64,000 nucleotides of DNA from Variovorax jilinensis (lineage in GTDB: Bacteria; Pseudomonadota; Gammaproteobacteria; Burkholderiales; Burkholderiaceae_C). Where the stretch lies: positions 1-64,000 of the forward strand of contig NZ_JASZYQ010000010.1 in NCBI RefSeq assembly GCF_030316885.1, in the 5' to 3' direction. A program made the translations under genes and the position numbers. Below are positions 27,608-35,736 of this stretch, one piece after another; position 1 is the first letter of the stretch; the number at the start of each line of letters is the position of its first letter. A model generated the notes under the pieces. The model saw only the letters and a list, made by a program, of their open reading frames with translations, did no database searches and was not told where the DNA came from.

Positions 27608-29800
27608 TCAGAAGGCATGGGCTTCGCGGCGGCGCGCTTCACCTCGCTGCAGCCAGCCGATGACGGCACTGCGCACGCGTTCGCGCAGCAGGTCCCAGCG
27701 GCCGGGGTTGCTCACGATCTGCGCCTTGTAGAAGGAAGGGCACAGCACGGCGGCGTGCGAGACCTCGCCGCACACGCCGCAGCCCACGCAGCTGTCGAGC
27801 ACGGTGGCGACCGGATCGGTGCGCAGCGGGTCCGGGTTGGGCTTGATCGACAGCGACGGGCAGCCGGAAAGCCGGATGCACGAGTGGTCGCCGGTGCAGG
27901 TGTCGGAGTCGACGCCGAACTTCTCGCGCACCATGCGCTTGCCGTCGGCAATGGCCCGACGGACCTGCGGCTTCTCGCGGCGCTGCTTGTTGAGCATGCA
28001 TTCCGACTGCGCGATCAGGACCTTGGGGCCCTTCTCCTTCGTGGTGAGCGCCTCCTTGAGCGCATCACGCATGCCGGCGACGTCGTAGGTGCGGCGCAGC
28101 GTCTTCACCCACTCGACGCCCACGCCGCGCACCGCGCGCTCGATCTCGTGACCGGTGCTGCGCGTCTTGTTCACCGCGTTCGACGACAGGATGTCCTGGC
28201 CGCCCGTGGCCGAGGTGTAGTTGTTGTCGACGACGATCGTGAGGTTGTCGCTCTTGTTGAAGACCGCATTCGCCACGCCGCTGGTGAGGCCGTTGTGCCA
28301 GAAGCCGCCGTCGCCCATCATCGAGATCGCACGCTTGCCGGCCGGCGCATTGAGCGCCGAGGCGCCCGCGCCGCCGAGGCCGTAGCCCATGGTGGTGTTG
28401 CCGATGTTGAAGGGCGGCAGGATCGAGAACAGATGGCAGCCGATGTCGGCGCTGACGTGGTGCGCGCCGAGCTCGCGCTCGACCAGCTTCATCGCGCTGA
28501 AGATCGGGCGCTCGGGGCAGCCGGTGCAGAAGCCCGGCGGGCGCGCATGCACGACCTCGCCGAGCGCAGTGGAAGGCTGCACGGGCTCGGGCGCGGCGTC
28601 GACGCCGATGGCCGCCACTTCCTTGAGCTGTATCACCTTGCGCACCGGCGCGGGCACCGGCAGCGGCGCCAGGCGTTCGTAGCGCTCGCAGAAGCTGCGC
28701 GCGCCCTTGAGCAGCTCGGAGGCGGTGTACTCGCCCGCGACCGGCAGCATGTCCTTGCCGTGCAGCGCGGTGCCCGAGCCGGCCTGGCGCAGGATGGTTG
28801 CGAGGTTCTGCTCGACGAAATTGGGCTGGCCCTCCTCCACGATCAGCACCGCGCGCTTGCCCTGGCAGAAGCGGATCACTTCGCTCTCGATCACCGGGTA
28901 GGCCACGTTCATCACGTAGAGCGGCACCTTGGTGTTGCCGTAGACGTCGGCCAGCTCGAGGCGTTCGAGCGCGCGCAGCAGCGTGTTGTAGCTGCCGCCC
29001 TGCACGATGATGCCGATGTCGTCGGCGTCTTCCGAGAAAAACTCGTTGAGCTGGCGCTCTTCGATGAACCGCACCGCGGCGGGCCAGCGGTCCTTCACCT
29101 TCTCCTGCTCGTGCACGAAGCTGGCGGGCGGCAGCACGATGCGGCTGACGTCGCGCTGCGGGTTCTCGAGCGCTTCCTGCAAGGTGAACTTGGCGCGCTT
29201 GTTGTCGCCTGCGATGAAGTGGCCGTGCACATGGCAGGCGCGGATGCGCAGCTGCAGCATCACCGGCGTGTTGCTGGCTTCGGAGAGGTCGAAGCCGGTC
29301 TTCACCGCATCGACGATGCTCGGCAGGTTGGGCCGCGGGTCGAGCAGCCAGATCTGCGACTTCATCGCGAACGCATGGCTGCGCTCCTGCATGATCGAGG
29401 AGCCTTCGCCGTAGTCTTCGCCGACGATGATCAGCGCGCCGCCGGTGACGCCGCCCGAGGCAAGGTTGGCCAATGCGTCCGATGCGACGTTGGTGCCCAC
29501 CGTGGCCTTGAAGGTCACGGCGCCGCGCAACGGGTAGTTGACCGAGGCGGCCAGCGTGGCGGCGGCCGTGGCCTCGCTGGCGCTGTTCTCGAATCGGATG
29601 CCCTGCTCGGCCAGGATGTCCTGCGCATCGGCCAGCACGTCCATCAGGTGCGAGATCGGCGCGCCCTGGTAGCCCGCCACGTACGACACGCCGGATTCGA
29701 GCAAGGCCTTGGTGACTGCCAGAATGCCTTCACCCCGGAACACGTCGCCGCCGGTCAGCCGCAGCTTCTTCACCTCTTCGACGAACGATCGCTCTGCCAT
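27608..29800 (-). CDS. iorA: Indolepyruvate ferredoxin oxidoreductase alpha subunit (IorA-like)
   Basis: A 730-residue thiamine-diphosphate enzyme subunit. It has the N-terminal pyrimidine-type domain (VAGYQGAPISHLMDVL, SEATAAATLAASVNYP). A central TPP domain reads FCTGCPERPIF, then MGDGGFWHNG and VVDNNYT. The C-terminal double ferredoxin cluster starts CTGDHSCIRLSGCPSL and continues CVGCGVCGEVSH, with a further Cys at AAVLCPSF. It is the first gene of the leftward operon, with AAGGAA before the start and a promoter/operator against the divergent MarR gene. Aerobic organisms use such enzymes for aryl-2-oxoacid oxidation to aryl-CoA. Confidence 0.92.
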   Translation of the reverse strand: MAERSFVEEVKKLRLTGGDVFRGEGILAVTKALLESGVSYVAGYQGAPISHLMDVLADAQDILAEQGIRFENSASEATAAATLAASVNYPLRGAVTFKATVGTNVASDALANLASGGVTGGALIIVGEDYGEGSSIMQERSHAFAMKSQIWLLDPRPNLPSIVDAVKTGFDLSEASNTPVMLQLRIRACHVHGHFIAGDNKRAKFTLQEALENPQRDVSRIVLPPASFVHEQEKVKDRWPAAVRFIEERQLNEFFSEDADDIGIIVQGGSYNTLLRALERLELADVYGNTKVPLYVMNVAYPVIESEVIRFCQGKRAVLIVEEGQPNFVEQNLATILRQAGSGTALHGKDMLPVAGEYTASELLKGARSFCERYERLAPLPVPAPVRKVIQLKEVAAIGVDAAPEPVQPSTALGEVVHARPPGFCTGCPERPIFSAMKLVERELGAHHVSADIGCHLFSILPPFNIGNTTMGYGLGGAGASALNAPAGKRAISMMGDGGFWHNGLTSGVANAVFNKSDNLTIVVDNNYTSATGGQDILSSNAVNKTRSTGHEIERAVRGVGVEWVKTLRRTYDVAGMRDALKEALTTKEKGPKVLIAQSECMLNKQRREKPQVRRAIADGKRMVREKFGVDSDTCTGDHSCIRLSGCPSLSIKPNPDPLRTDPVATVLDSCVGCGVCGEVSHAAVLCPSFYKAQIVSNPGRWDLLRERVRSAVIGWLQRGEARRREAHAF

Positions 29801-29852
29801 GGTGTTCCTTCATTCGTGGGGCCAGCGGTGCGTCTTTCGACACCGTGATCCA

Positions 29853-29887
29853 TATAATGTTGACAACTGAATGTATTCACAATCATG
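29853..29887. promoter_or_regulatory. Divergent promoter/operator between iorA operon and MarR gene (shared element A)
   Basis: Leftward: TTGTGA (29882-29877), 17 nt, CATTAT (29859-29854), giving a start near 29847. Rightward: a consensus TATAAT at 29853-29858, directly facing it. A palindrome TGAAT-GT-ATTCA lies at 29868-29879. The 28 bases 29860-29887, beginning TTGACA, align with elements upstream of 17383 and 34230. A repressor bound here would cover both promoters. Confidence 0.55.
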
Positions 29888-30421
29888 AATAACCCTAGAC
29901 ATGCAAGCAGCGTGCCCGCCACGGGTCCGGGGGTCGGGGAGCAGACACAGGACGGACCTCACCGGTTCGTCGACGACTACCTGCCCGCGCTGCTGGCGCA
30001 GGCGAGCCAGCTGATCTCGTCGGAGTTCCACCGGGTGGCGCGCCAGCACGGCTTCTCGGTGTCGGAATGGCGGGTGATGGCCTCGCTGTCGGGTGGCGAG
30101 CCGATCAGCATCGGCGCGCTGGCACAGGTCACGGTGACCAAGCAGCCCACCGTGACGCGCCTGCTGGACCGCATGGAGGCGCGCGGCCAGGTCGAGCGCC
30201 TGCCCCATGACAGTGATCGGCGAGTCACGCTGGTGCGCATCACGCCCCAAGGTACGCAGGCCGTGGAACACCTGATGGAACTCGCGCGCGAGCACGAGCT
30301 GCGCGTGCTCGAACCCTTCGGCCTGGAGCGCGCGGAGGAACTCAAGCGCACGCTGCGCCACATCGTCGCGCTGCATGCGCAGGTGCCCGGCGACGCCGCC
30401 GACGCGGACGGCGACGACTGA
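29885..30421 (+). CDS. MarR-family repressor of the auxin-degradation operon (MarR73-like)
   Basis: A 178-residue winged-helix protein: helix pair HGFSVSEWRVMASLS, recognition helix region VTVTKQPTVTRLLDRMEARG and the wing HDSDRRVTLVRITPQG. It is divergent from iorA over an 84-nt gap that carries the operator-like sequences. In Variovorax the MarR gene in this position binds IAA and releases repression of the degradation genes; I infer the same here from position. The ATG at 29885 has no ribosome site and overlaps the shared 28-bp element, so a downstream GTG (29912) or a near-leaderless transcript is possible. Confidence 0.88.
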   Translation: MNNPRHASSVPATGPGVGEQTQDGPHRFVDDYLPALLAQASQLISSEFHRVARQHGFSVSEWRVMASLSGGEPISIGALAQVTVTKQPTVTRLLDRMEARGQVERLPHDSDRRVTLVRITPQGTQAVEHLMELAREHELRVLEPFGLERAEELKRTLRHIVALHAQVPGDAADADGDD

Positions 30422-30433
30422 ACCGCGCCGGCC

Positions 30434-31375
30434 TCAGCGCGCAGGCACCAGCACCGCGCGGCCTCGATGGCCGCGTTGCGCGATCCACGCCAGCGCCGAG
30501 GCCGCGTCCCCGAGCCCGAACGACTCCACCGCGAGATGCAGGCGGCCATCGGCCAGGCGCGCGAGCAGTTCGGGCGCCGCCGCACGTCCCGCGGCTTCGC
30601 GGCGGAACATGTTGAGCGGCAGCAGTGCGACGTCGCGCTGCAGGAAGTGGGCGAGGTCCAGCGACAGCGCGTGCCCCGCGGTGTAGCCCACCAGCACCGC
30701 ACGGCCGCCCGCCTGCACGCACGGCAAGGCCGCGGCCAGCACCGCTCCGCCGACGGTGTCGACGAGCAGGTCTGCTGCCACGCCCGCCAGTGCGGCGCAA
30801 GGATCGTCGCCGAGCACGCGCAGCTCGGCGGCCGCGGGCAGCTGCAGCTTCGCCGCGCTGCTCACCAGGGCAGTGACATGCGCACCGGCATCGAGCGCCA
30901 GCTGCACCGCGAGCGAGCCGACCGCGCCGCTGGCGCCGCTCACTAGCACGCGCTCGCCGGCACGCAGCCGCGCGACCTCGTGCAGCGCCACCCAGGCCGA
31001 GGTGCATGGAGAGAAGAAGGCCGAGCCCAGTGTCGCGGGCACCGCGTCGGGCAGCAGGCCGATCGACTCGTCCGGCGCATCGATCAGCTCGCACCAGGTG
31101 CCGTCGAACAGCGTGCCCAGTCCGCTGCCGCGCACCCACACGCGCTGGCCAACGGCATGGCGGTCGCCCGCGACCACCACGCCTGCCGCCTCGACGCCCG
31201 GCGTGTACGGAAAGGGCGGGTGCTGCAGGAAGCGGCCGCCCCAGACGGTGCGATCGATATGGCCGACGGTGGCGGCCTCCATGCGCACGAGGGTGCGGCC
31301 GGCGCGTGGCTCCGGTTCGGCCAGCGCCTCGATCACCGGTGGCTGGCCGAAGCCGTGCACGCGCGCCGCCTTCAC
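30434..31375 (-). CDS. MDR-family zinc-free alcohol dehydrogenase / quinone oxidoreductase-like protein
   Basis: A 313-residue medium-chain reductase. The N-terminal GroES-like fold has FPYTPGVEAAGVVV. The Rossmann motif appears as VLVSGASGAVGSLAVQLAL. No structural or catalytic zinc ligands of the classical ADH pattern are present, so a quinone-oxidoreductase or enoyl-reductase type is likely. It is the last gene of the leftward unit 34230-30434, overlaps the alpha/beta hydrolase stop by 4 nt, and meets the MarR gene tail to tail 12 nt away. The substrate is unknown. Confidence 0.83.
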   Translation of the reverse strand: MKAARVHGFGQPPVIEALAEPEPRAGRTLVRMEAATVGHIDRTVWGGRFLQHPPFPYTPGVEAAGVVVAGDRHAVGQRVWVRGSGLGTLFDGTWCELIDAPDESIGLLPDAVPATLGSAFFSPCTSAWVALHEVARLRAGERVLVSGASGAVGSLAVQLALDAGAHVTALVSSAAKLQLPAAAELRVLGDDPCAALAGVAADLLVDTVGGAVLAAALPCVQAGGRAVLVGYTAGHALSLDLAHFLQRDVALLPLNMFRREAAGRAAAPELLARLADGRLHLAVESFGLGDAASALAWIAQRGHRGRAVLVPAR

Positions 31376-32172
31376 GCGAGCGTCTCCCGGAAGACCAGCA
31401 CCGCCGCCGCGAAGTCCTCGGGAAGCTGGTCGGGCAGCGGCACCATGCCGCCCTCGATGTCGACGATGCGCGCCTGCGGCAGCGCATGCTTCAGTTCGGC
31501 CGCATGCGCAGAGGCAAAGGGATCGTCGGTCGCGCGCAGGATGAGCACCGGCTGCGCGATGCAGCCGATGCGATCTTCCATGCGATAGGCCGCCACTGCG
31601 CGATGGCCGTCCTCAGGGCTGCCGCTGGCCGTGAGCGCGTCGCGCACGAAGGCCTCGAGCAGTTCGGGCCGGCCGGGCGGATAGAAGCCCTGCCGGCGCT
31701 GCCAAAGCGCCGCGAGATGGCTGCCGTCCGTGCTGGGCTCGACCTCGTCGATCGGCGGCCGTTCGGCGCGCGCGCGGCGGAAGCGCTCGTCGGTGAAGGG
31801 CGTGGAGGACAGCACCAGTCCGCGCACCCGTGCCGGTGCCTGCGCCGCGATCTCCAGCGCGATCACGCCGCCCGTGTGATGACCCACGACGTCGCAACGG
31901 TCGATGCCCAGCGCATCCAGAAGCTCGACCGCGATGCGGGCCCAGGCCTCGATGCTGACTGGCCCGTCGATGGCGGCCGAATCGCCGAAGCCGGCCGTGT
32001 CCATCGCGATCGCGCGGCAGCGTGGGGCGAGCAGCGGCAGAACGGCACGGTACTCGGTCCAGCTGCGCGGCGACTGGTGCAGCAGCAGCACGGCGGGCGC
32101 CCGCGCGTCGCCGCATTCGGCGTAGTGCACCTGGCCCACCGACAGGTCGGCGAAGGCGCGCCGGATGGTCAT
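31372..32172 (-). CDS. Alpha/beta-hydrolase-fold protein with non-serine nucleophile elbow
   Basis: A 266-residue alpha/beta hydrolase with the oxyanion region LLLHQSPRSWTEY and the strand-turn-helix elbow VVGHHTGGVIALE. In the G-x-Nuc-x-G motif the nucleophile position is H99, not Ser, Cys or Asp. The family acid and a late histidine region (VLILRATDDPFAS) look normal. It may be a non-hydrolytic member, for example a carbon-carbon lyase or a cofactor-free enzyme, or have shifted catalysis. The start at 32172 overlaps the dehydrogenase stop by 4 nt; the longer reading to 32202 is the end of the previous gene. Confidence 0.83.
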   Translation of the reverse strand: MTIRRAFADLSVGQVHYAECGDARAPAVLLLHQSPRSWTEYRAVLPLLAPRCRAIAMDTAGFGDSAAIDGPVSIEAWARIAVELLDALGIDRCDVVGHHTGGVIALEIAAQAPARVRGLVLSSTPFTDERFRRARAERPPIDEVEPSTDGSHLAALWQRRQGFYPPGRPELLEAFVRDALTASGSPEDGHRAVAAYRMEDRIGCIAQPVLILRATDDPFASAHAAELKHALPQARIVDIEGGMVPLPDQLPEDFAAAVLVFRETLA

Positions 32173-33167
32173 GGCTGCGTCTTTTCCGCCGGCGGCTGCC
32201 ACAGCCCCGCATGCCGGAGCATCCCCAGCGTGCGCGACAGCACGTCGCGGCGGTAGGCGCCGACGTCGCGGCCCTCGTAGTCGTAGAAGCCGCTGCCGCT
32301 CTTCAGGCCCAGGCGTCCTTCATCGACCATCCGATCGACGATCGCGGGTGCCGCGTAGCGCGACTTGTCGATCGAAGCCGACATCTCGCGGCTCGCGTGG
32401 TGCAGGATGTCGCAGCCGCCGAAGTCGATGAACTCCACCACCCCCAGCGCCGCGAAGCGCAGGCCCAGCCCGTAGCGCGTGGCCTTGTCGATCTCCTCGG
32501 CCGTGGCCGCGCCCTCCTCGATCATGCGGGCCGCCTCGTTCATGACGAGCGCCTGCAGCCGCGGCACGATGTAGCCCGGCGTCGGGCCGCAGACCACCGG
32601 CAGCTTGCCGATGGCCTCCATCAGTGCCTTGGTGCGTGCCAGCACGGCCGGATCGGTGCCCGCATGGCAGCTCAGCTCGACCACGGGGATCACGTAGGCC
32701 GGATTCAGCCAGTGCATGTTGAGGAAGCGCTCGGGCCTGCGCACCAGCGCCGCCAGCTGCGTCACCAGGATGCTGCTGGTGGTCGAGGTGAGGATGGCAT
32801 CGTCCCGGCAATGGCGGTTGAGCCATTCGAAGGCCTCGCGCTTGGCCTCGAGCGTCTCGGGCACGCCCTCGAAGAGCAGTTCGGCTGCGGCGAGCGCCGC
32901 CGGTGCGGCCGCCGCGTTCACGAACTCGACCCGCGCCGCGATCGCCTCGACCTGGGCGGCATCGATCACGCCGAGCTGCGCGAGTCCGGCCAGGCTGCCC
33001 TCGATCTCGGCGCGTGCCTCGTCGCGCAGCTTCTGCCAGGCCTCGTCGCTGCGCGAGCGCAGATCGACCAGCGCGATGCGATGGCCGGCGTAGGCGAAGG
33101 CGATCGCGATGCCGCGGCCCATGCGGCCCGCGCCGACCGCCGCGAAGCGGGGCAGCTCAGAAGCCAT
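32169..33167 (-). CDS. 3-Hydroxyacyl-CoA dehydrogenase family protein
   Basis: A 332-residue single-domain NAD-dependent dehydrogenase (3-hydroxybutyryl-CoA dehydrogenase/lambda-crystallin type). It has the dinucleotide motif GAGRMGRGIA (12-21), the catalytic region LNMHWLNPAYVIPVVEL with its histidine, and GPTPGYIVPRLQALVMNEA. The C-terminal domain ends with LGLKSGSGFYDYEG. It overlaps the upstream opine-dehydrogenase-like gene by 11 nt. Probable role: oxidation of a beta-hydroxyacyl-CoA from aromatic or side-chain breakdown. Confidence 0.88.
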   Translation of the reverse strand: MASELPRFAAVGAGRMGRGIAIAFAYAGHRIALVDLRSRSDEAWQKLRDEARAEIEGSLAGLAQLGVIDAAQVEAIAARVEFVNAAAAPAALAAAELLFEGVPETLEAKREAFEWLNRHCRDDAILTSTTSSILVTQLAALVRRPERFLNMHWLNPAYVIPVVELSCHAGTDPAVLARTKALMEAIGKLPVVCGPTPGYIVPRLQALVMNEAARMIEEGAATAEEIDKATRYGLGLRFAALGVVEFIDFGGCDILHHASREMSASIDKSRYAAPAIVDRMVDEGRLGLKSGSGFYDYEGRDVGAYRRDVLSRTLGMLRHAGLWQPPAEKTQP

Positions 33168-34230
33168 CGTGCAGCCCGGCCTTGAGTTGGGCCGGCGTCA
33201 GTGCCGCCAGGCCCAGCGACTCGAGCGTGCGTGGACCCTGGCGCAGGTCGCGCCCGAGGAAGCCGCCCACGATGGCCAGCAGCCCGTGCGCGATCGGCGC
33301 ATCGACGCCGACGAAGCGCGCGGTCGAAGCCAGGAAGGCCAGGCCGAGTTCGGTGTCCTCGGTGATGTAGCGGTGGGTGTGCAGGTCGATGTTCTCGCGC
33401 CAGTCGCCGGACTTCACCAGCTGCTTGTGGGCATCGCCGTACATCCAGCGGTCGTTGTCGTAGTGGTCGGCCAGCGGATAGTGCGGCGCGCCCTGCCCCA
33501 GCGCCTCGCGCACCGCGATGCGCTCGTGGTCGAGCCGGTCTGTCACGTCGCGCACTGCGCGCTGGGTGCCCTCGTTGTGGATGTCCCAGCGCTCGAAGTG
33601 CTGCAGCGGCGCGGCGTTCATCACCATCAGCGGCGGATGGATCACCGGGCCGGCGTTCATGAGCGCGCCCGACAGCGCGTCGCCGCAGCCGTGCACGCTG
33701 GGATAGGCCCGGCGGATCACCGCGATGGCCTGCGCTTCCTTGCGTGCCGGATAGACGCCGGTCGGCAGGCGGATGGCGCGGATCGTCACGTTCACCTCGC
33801 GCTCGCCATGCTTGCGCGCGAGGTAGGGCAAGGTGCCGGTCTCGGCCCAGGCGACGTCGGCGCGGTTGCCGGCCTCGGCAACCCGGCGCGCCATCAGGTA
33901 GCTGCCGAAGGTGCCCGGTGGCAGGAACACCACCTGCCCGTCGACCAGGTGCGGCGCCATCGCGCGGGCGATGTCTTCCTGTGCAATGGCCGGCGTCGGG
34001 ATCACGATCAGCTCGGCGTCGCGCATCGCTGCGCCGATGTCGGCCGTGGCCAGCGCGATCTTCACGTCGCGGCTGCCGTCGGCATCCTTCAGCGTGATCG
34101 AACCGGCCTGCACCAGCGGCGCCAGCGCTGCCGCATCGCGACGCCACAGGCGCACCTCGTGGCCGGCTTCGGACAGGTCGGCAGCGGCCGCGTAGGCGCC
34201 GTGGCCGCCACCCAGGATTGCGATTTTCAT
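33157..34230 (-). CDS. Octopine/opine dehydrogenase family NAD(P)-dependent protein
   Basis: A 357-residue protein with an N-terminal Rossmann motif KIAILGGGHGAYAAAADLSEAG. The C-terminal octopine/nopaline dehydrogenase domain has blocks GALMNAGPVIHPPLMVMNAAPLQ and WMYGDAHKQLVKSGDW. The start at 34230 fits the promoter (TTGACA-N17-TAATGT, 34296-34268); the longer ORF start at 34296 would lie upstream of transcription. Relatives form or oxidise N-(carboxyalkyl)amino acids. A role with amino-acid conjugates (for example of auxin) or simply with an aromatic hydroxy acid is possible but unproven. First gene of the four-gene unit. Confidence 0.83.
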   Translation of the reverse strand: MKIAILGGGHGAYAAAADLSEAGHEVRLWRRDAAALAPLVQAGSITLKDADGSRDVKIALATADIGAAMRDAELIVIPTPAIAQEDIARAMAPHLVDGQVVFLPPGTFGSYLMARRVAEAGNRADVAWAETGTLPYLARKHGEREVNVTIRAIRLPTGVYPARKEAQAIAVIRRAYPSVHGCGDALSGALMNAGPVIHPPLMVMNAAPLQHFERWDIHNEGTQRAVRDVTDRLDHERIAVREALGQGAPHYPLADHYDNDRWMYGDAHKQLVKSGDWRENIDLHTHRYITEDTELGLAFLASTARFVGVDAPIAHGLLAIVGGFLGRDLRQGPRTLESLGLAALTPAQLKAGLHDGF

Positions 34231-34267
34231 GAGATGAAGCCGAGTTGGAAGTGGATCGATGTTCAAT

Positions 34268-34296
34268 ACATTACTTTTCAACTGTTCATGTGTCAA
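34268..34296 (-). promoter_or_regulatory. Promoter of the opine-dehydrogenase-like unit (shared element C)
   Basis: Perfect -35 TTGACA (34296-34291), 17-nt spacer, -10 TAATGT (34273-34268); start predicted near 34261. The 28 bases 34296-34269 match element B at 21 and element A at 17 positions without gaps, including the spacer, so control by the same repressor is likely. Confidence 0.65.
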
Positions 34297-34430
34297 CTAA
34301 AAGTCGGACTGGCGCACGGACGCACGGATACCGCTCGTCGAGCCGGTGGAATGCCCAGGCCGAACGGCGTAGCATCCGCGCTCTCGTTTTCCATTTCGCG
34401 CCCCTGGCGACGCATGGGAGGTGAATCATC

Positions 34431-35681
34431 ATGGCGATTCAGGAGTCCGCGGCCTCGGCATCCAGAGGCCCCGTGTCGCGCCGCAGCATGCTGCGCGGGC
34501 TGGGTGCCGCGGTCGGCGCGGCCTGGGTGGTGACACCGCGCTGGGCCGACGCGCAGGCAGCAGGCGCACCTTCAGGCGGAGCGGCGGCGCCTCCCAGCAC
34601 CGTCACCCAGCCGCCGCGAGATTTCAGCCGACGCGGTGCGCCCACCACCTACTTCACCGATCCGGACGTCCTCACGGTCGACCCGGCCTTCGACGGCCTG
34701 CGTCAGCCCAATGCGCCCATCCAGCGGCTGTGGACCGGCGCCCTGTGGTCCGAGGGGCCGGCATGGAACTCGGTCGGGCGCTTCCTGGTCTGGAGCGACA
34801 TCCCGAACAACCGGCAGCTGCGATGGAGCGAGGACGACGGCCACGTCAGCGTGTTCCGCAGTCCTTCGAACAACAGCAACGGCAACAGCTTCGACTTCCA
34901 GGGCCGCCAGCTGTCCTGCGAGCATCTGACGCGGCGCCTGGTGCGCTACGAGCTCGACGGTTCGGTCACCATCCTGGCGTCTATGTTCAACGGCAAGCGG
35001 CTCAATTCGCCCAACGATGTCGTCTCGCATCCGGACGGCAGCTACTGGTTCACCGATCCACCTTATGGCGCCCAGCTCTACGAGGGCACGGTCGATGCGG
35101 CGGGCGGTCCAGCGAACAAGGCCGGACGCCTCAATCCGCGACTAGGCCAGCCGCCCGAGATCGGCAGCTACAAGCGTGAGTTGCCGACGGCGGTCTATCG
35201 CCTCGACAAGAGCGGAACGCTCACGCAGGTGGCGGGCGAGGACGTGGTGCCGGATCCGAACGGCCTGTGCTTCTCGCCGGACTTCAAGAAGCTCTACATC
35301 GTCAGCACCGGCCAGGGTCCGGGCGACACCATCGCGGGCGGCAAGGGCGACATGCACGTGTTCGATGTGTCGGCGGAAGGCAAGCTCACGGGCGGCAAGC
35401 TGTTCAACAACTTCGTCATCGACGGCATCAAGTGCGGACCCGACGGCGTGCGCGCCGACGTCGACGGCAACCTGTGGTGTTCGAGCAATGCGGGCCGCAG
35501 CGTGGGCTACAGCGGCGTGACCGTGTGGACGCCGCAAGGCCGCCTGATCGGGCGCATCCGGCTGCCCGAGGTGTGCGGCAACGTGAGCTTCGGCGGACCG
35601 AAGCGCAACCGGCTCTTCATGGCGGCGAGCCAGTCGCTGTATGCGGTCTACACCGCGACGCAGGGGGCCGGACCGGCGTAG
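34431..35681 (+). CDS. Tat-exported SMP-30/gluconolactonase-family protein
   Basis: A 416-residue protein. The twin-arginine signal RRSMLRGLG (about 17-25) with following hydrophobic stretch and AxA site (WADAQA) directs it to the periplasm folded. The rest is a six-bladed beta-propeller of the SMP-30/regucalcin/lactonase type, with WSEGPAWNSVGRFLVWSDI, NSPNDVVSHPDGSYWFTDP and PDPNGLCFSPDFKKLYI; the E, N and D calcium ligands of the family occur in these blocks. GGGAGGTGA precedes the ATG. It likely hydrolyses a sugar or aromatic lactone in the periplasm; the substrate is unknown. Confidence 0.87.
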   Translation: MAIQESAASASRGPVSRRSMLRGLGAAVGAAWVVTPRWADAQAAGAPSGGAAAPPSTVTQPPRDFSRRGAPTTYFTDPDVLTVDPAFDGLRQPNAPIQRLWTGALWSEGPAWNSVGRFLVWSDIPNNRQLRWSEDDGHVSVFRSPSNNSNGNSFDFQGRQLSCEHLTRRLVRYELDGSVTILASMFNGKRLNSPNDVVSHPDGSYWFTDPPYGAQLYEGTVDAAGGPANKAGRLNPRLGQPPEIGSYKRELPTAVYRLDKSGTLTQVAGEDVVPDPNGLCFSPDFKKLYIVSTGQGPGDTIAGGKGDMHVFDVSAEGKLTGGKLFNNFVIDGIKCGPDGVRADVDGNLWCSSNAGRSVGYSGVTVWTPQGRLIGRIRLPEVCGNVSFGGPKRNRLFMAASQSLYAVYTATQGAGPA

Positions 35682-35736
35682 GAACGCATCTCATCGGCGG
35701 CGGGAGGACGCGCCGGCCGGGTTCATATACTGGGCG

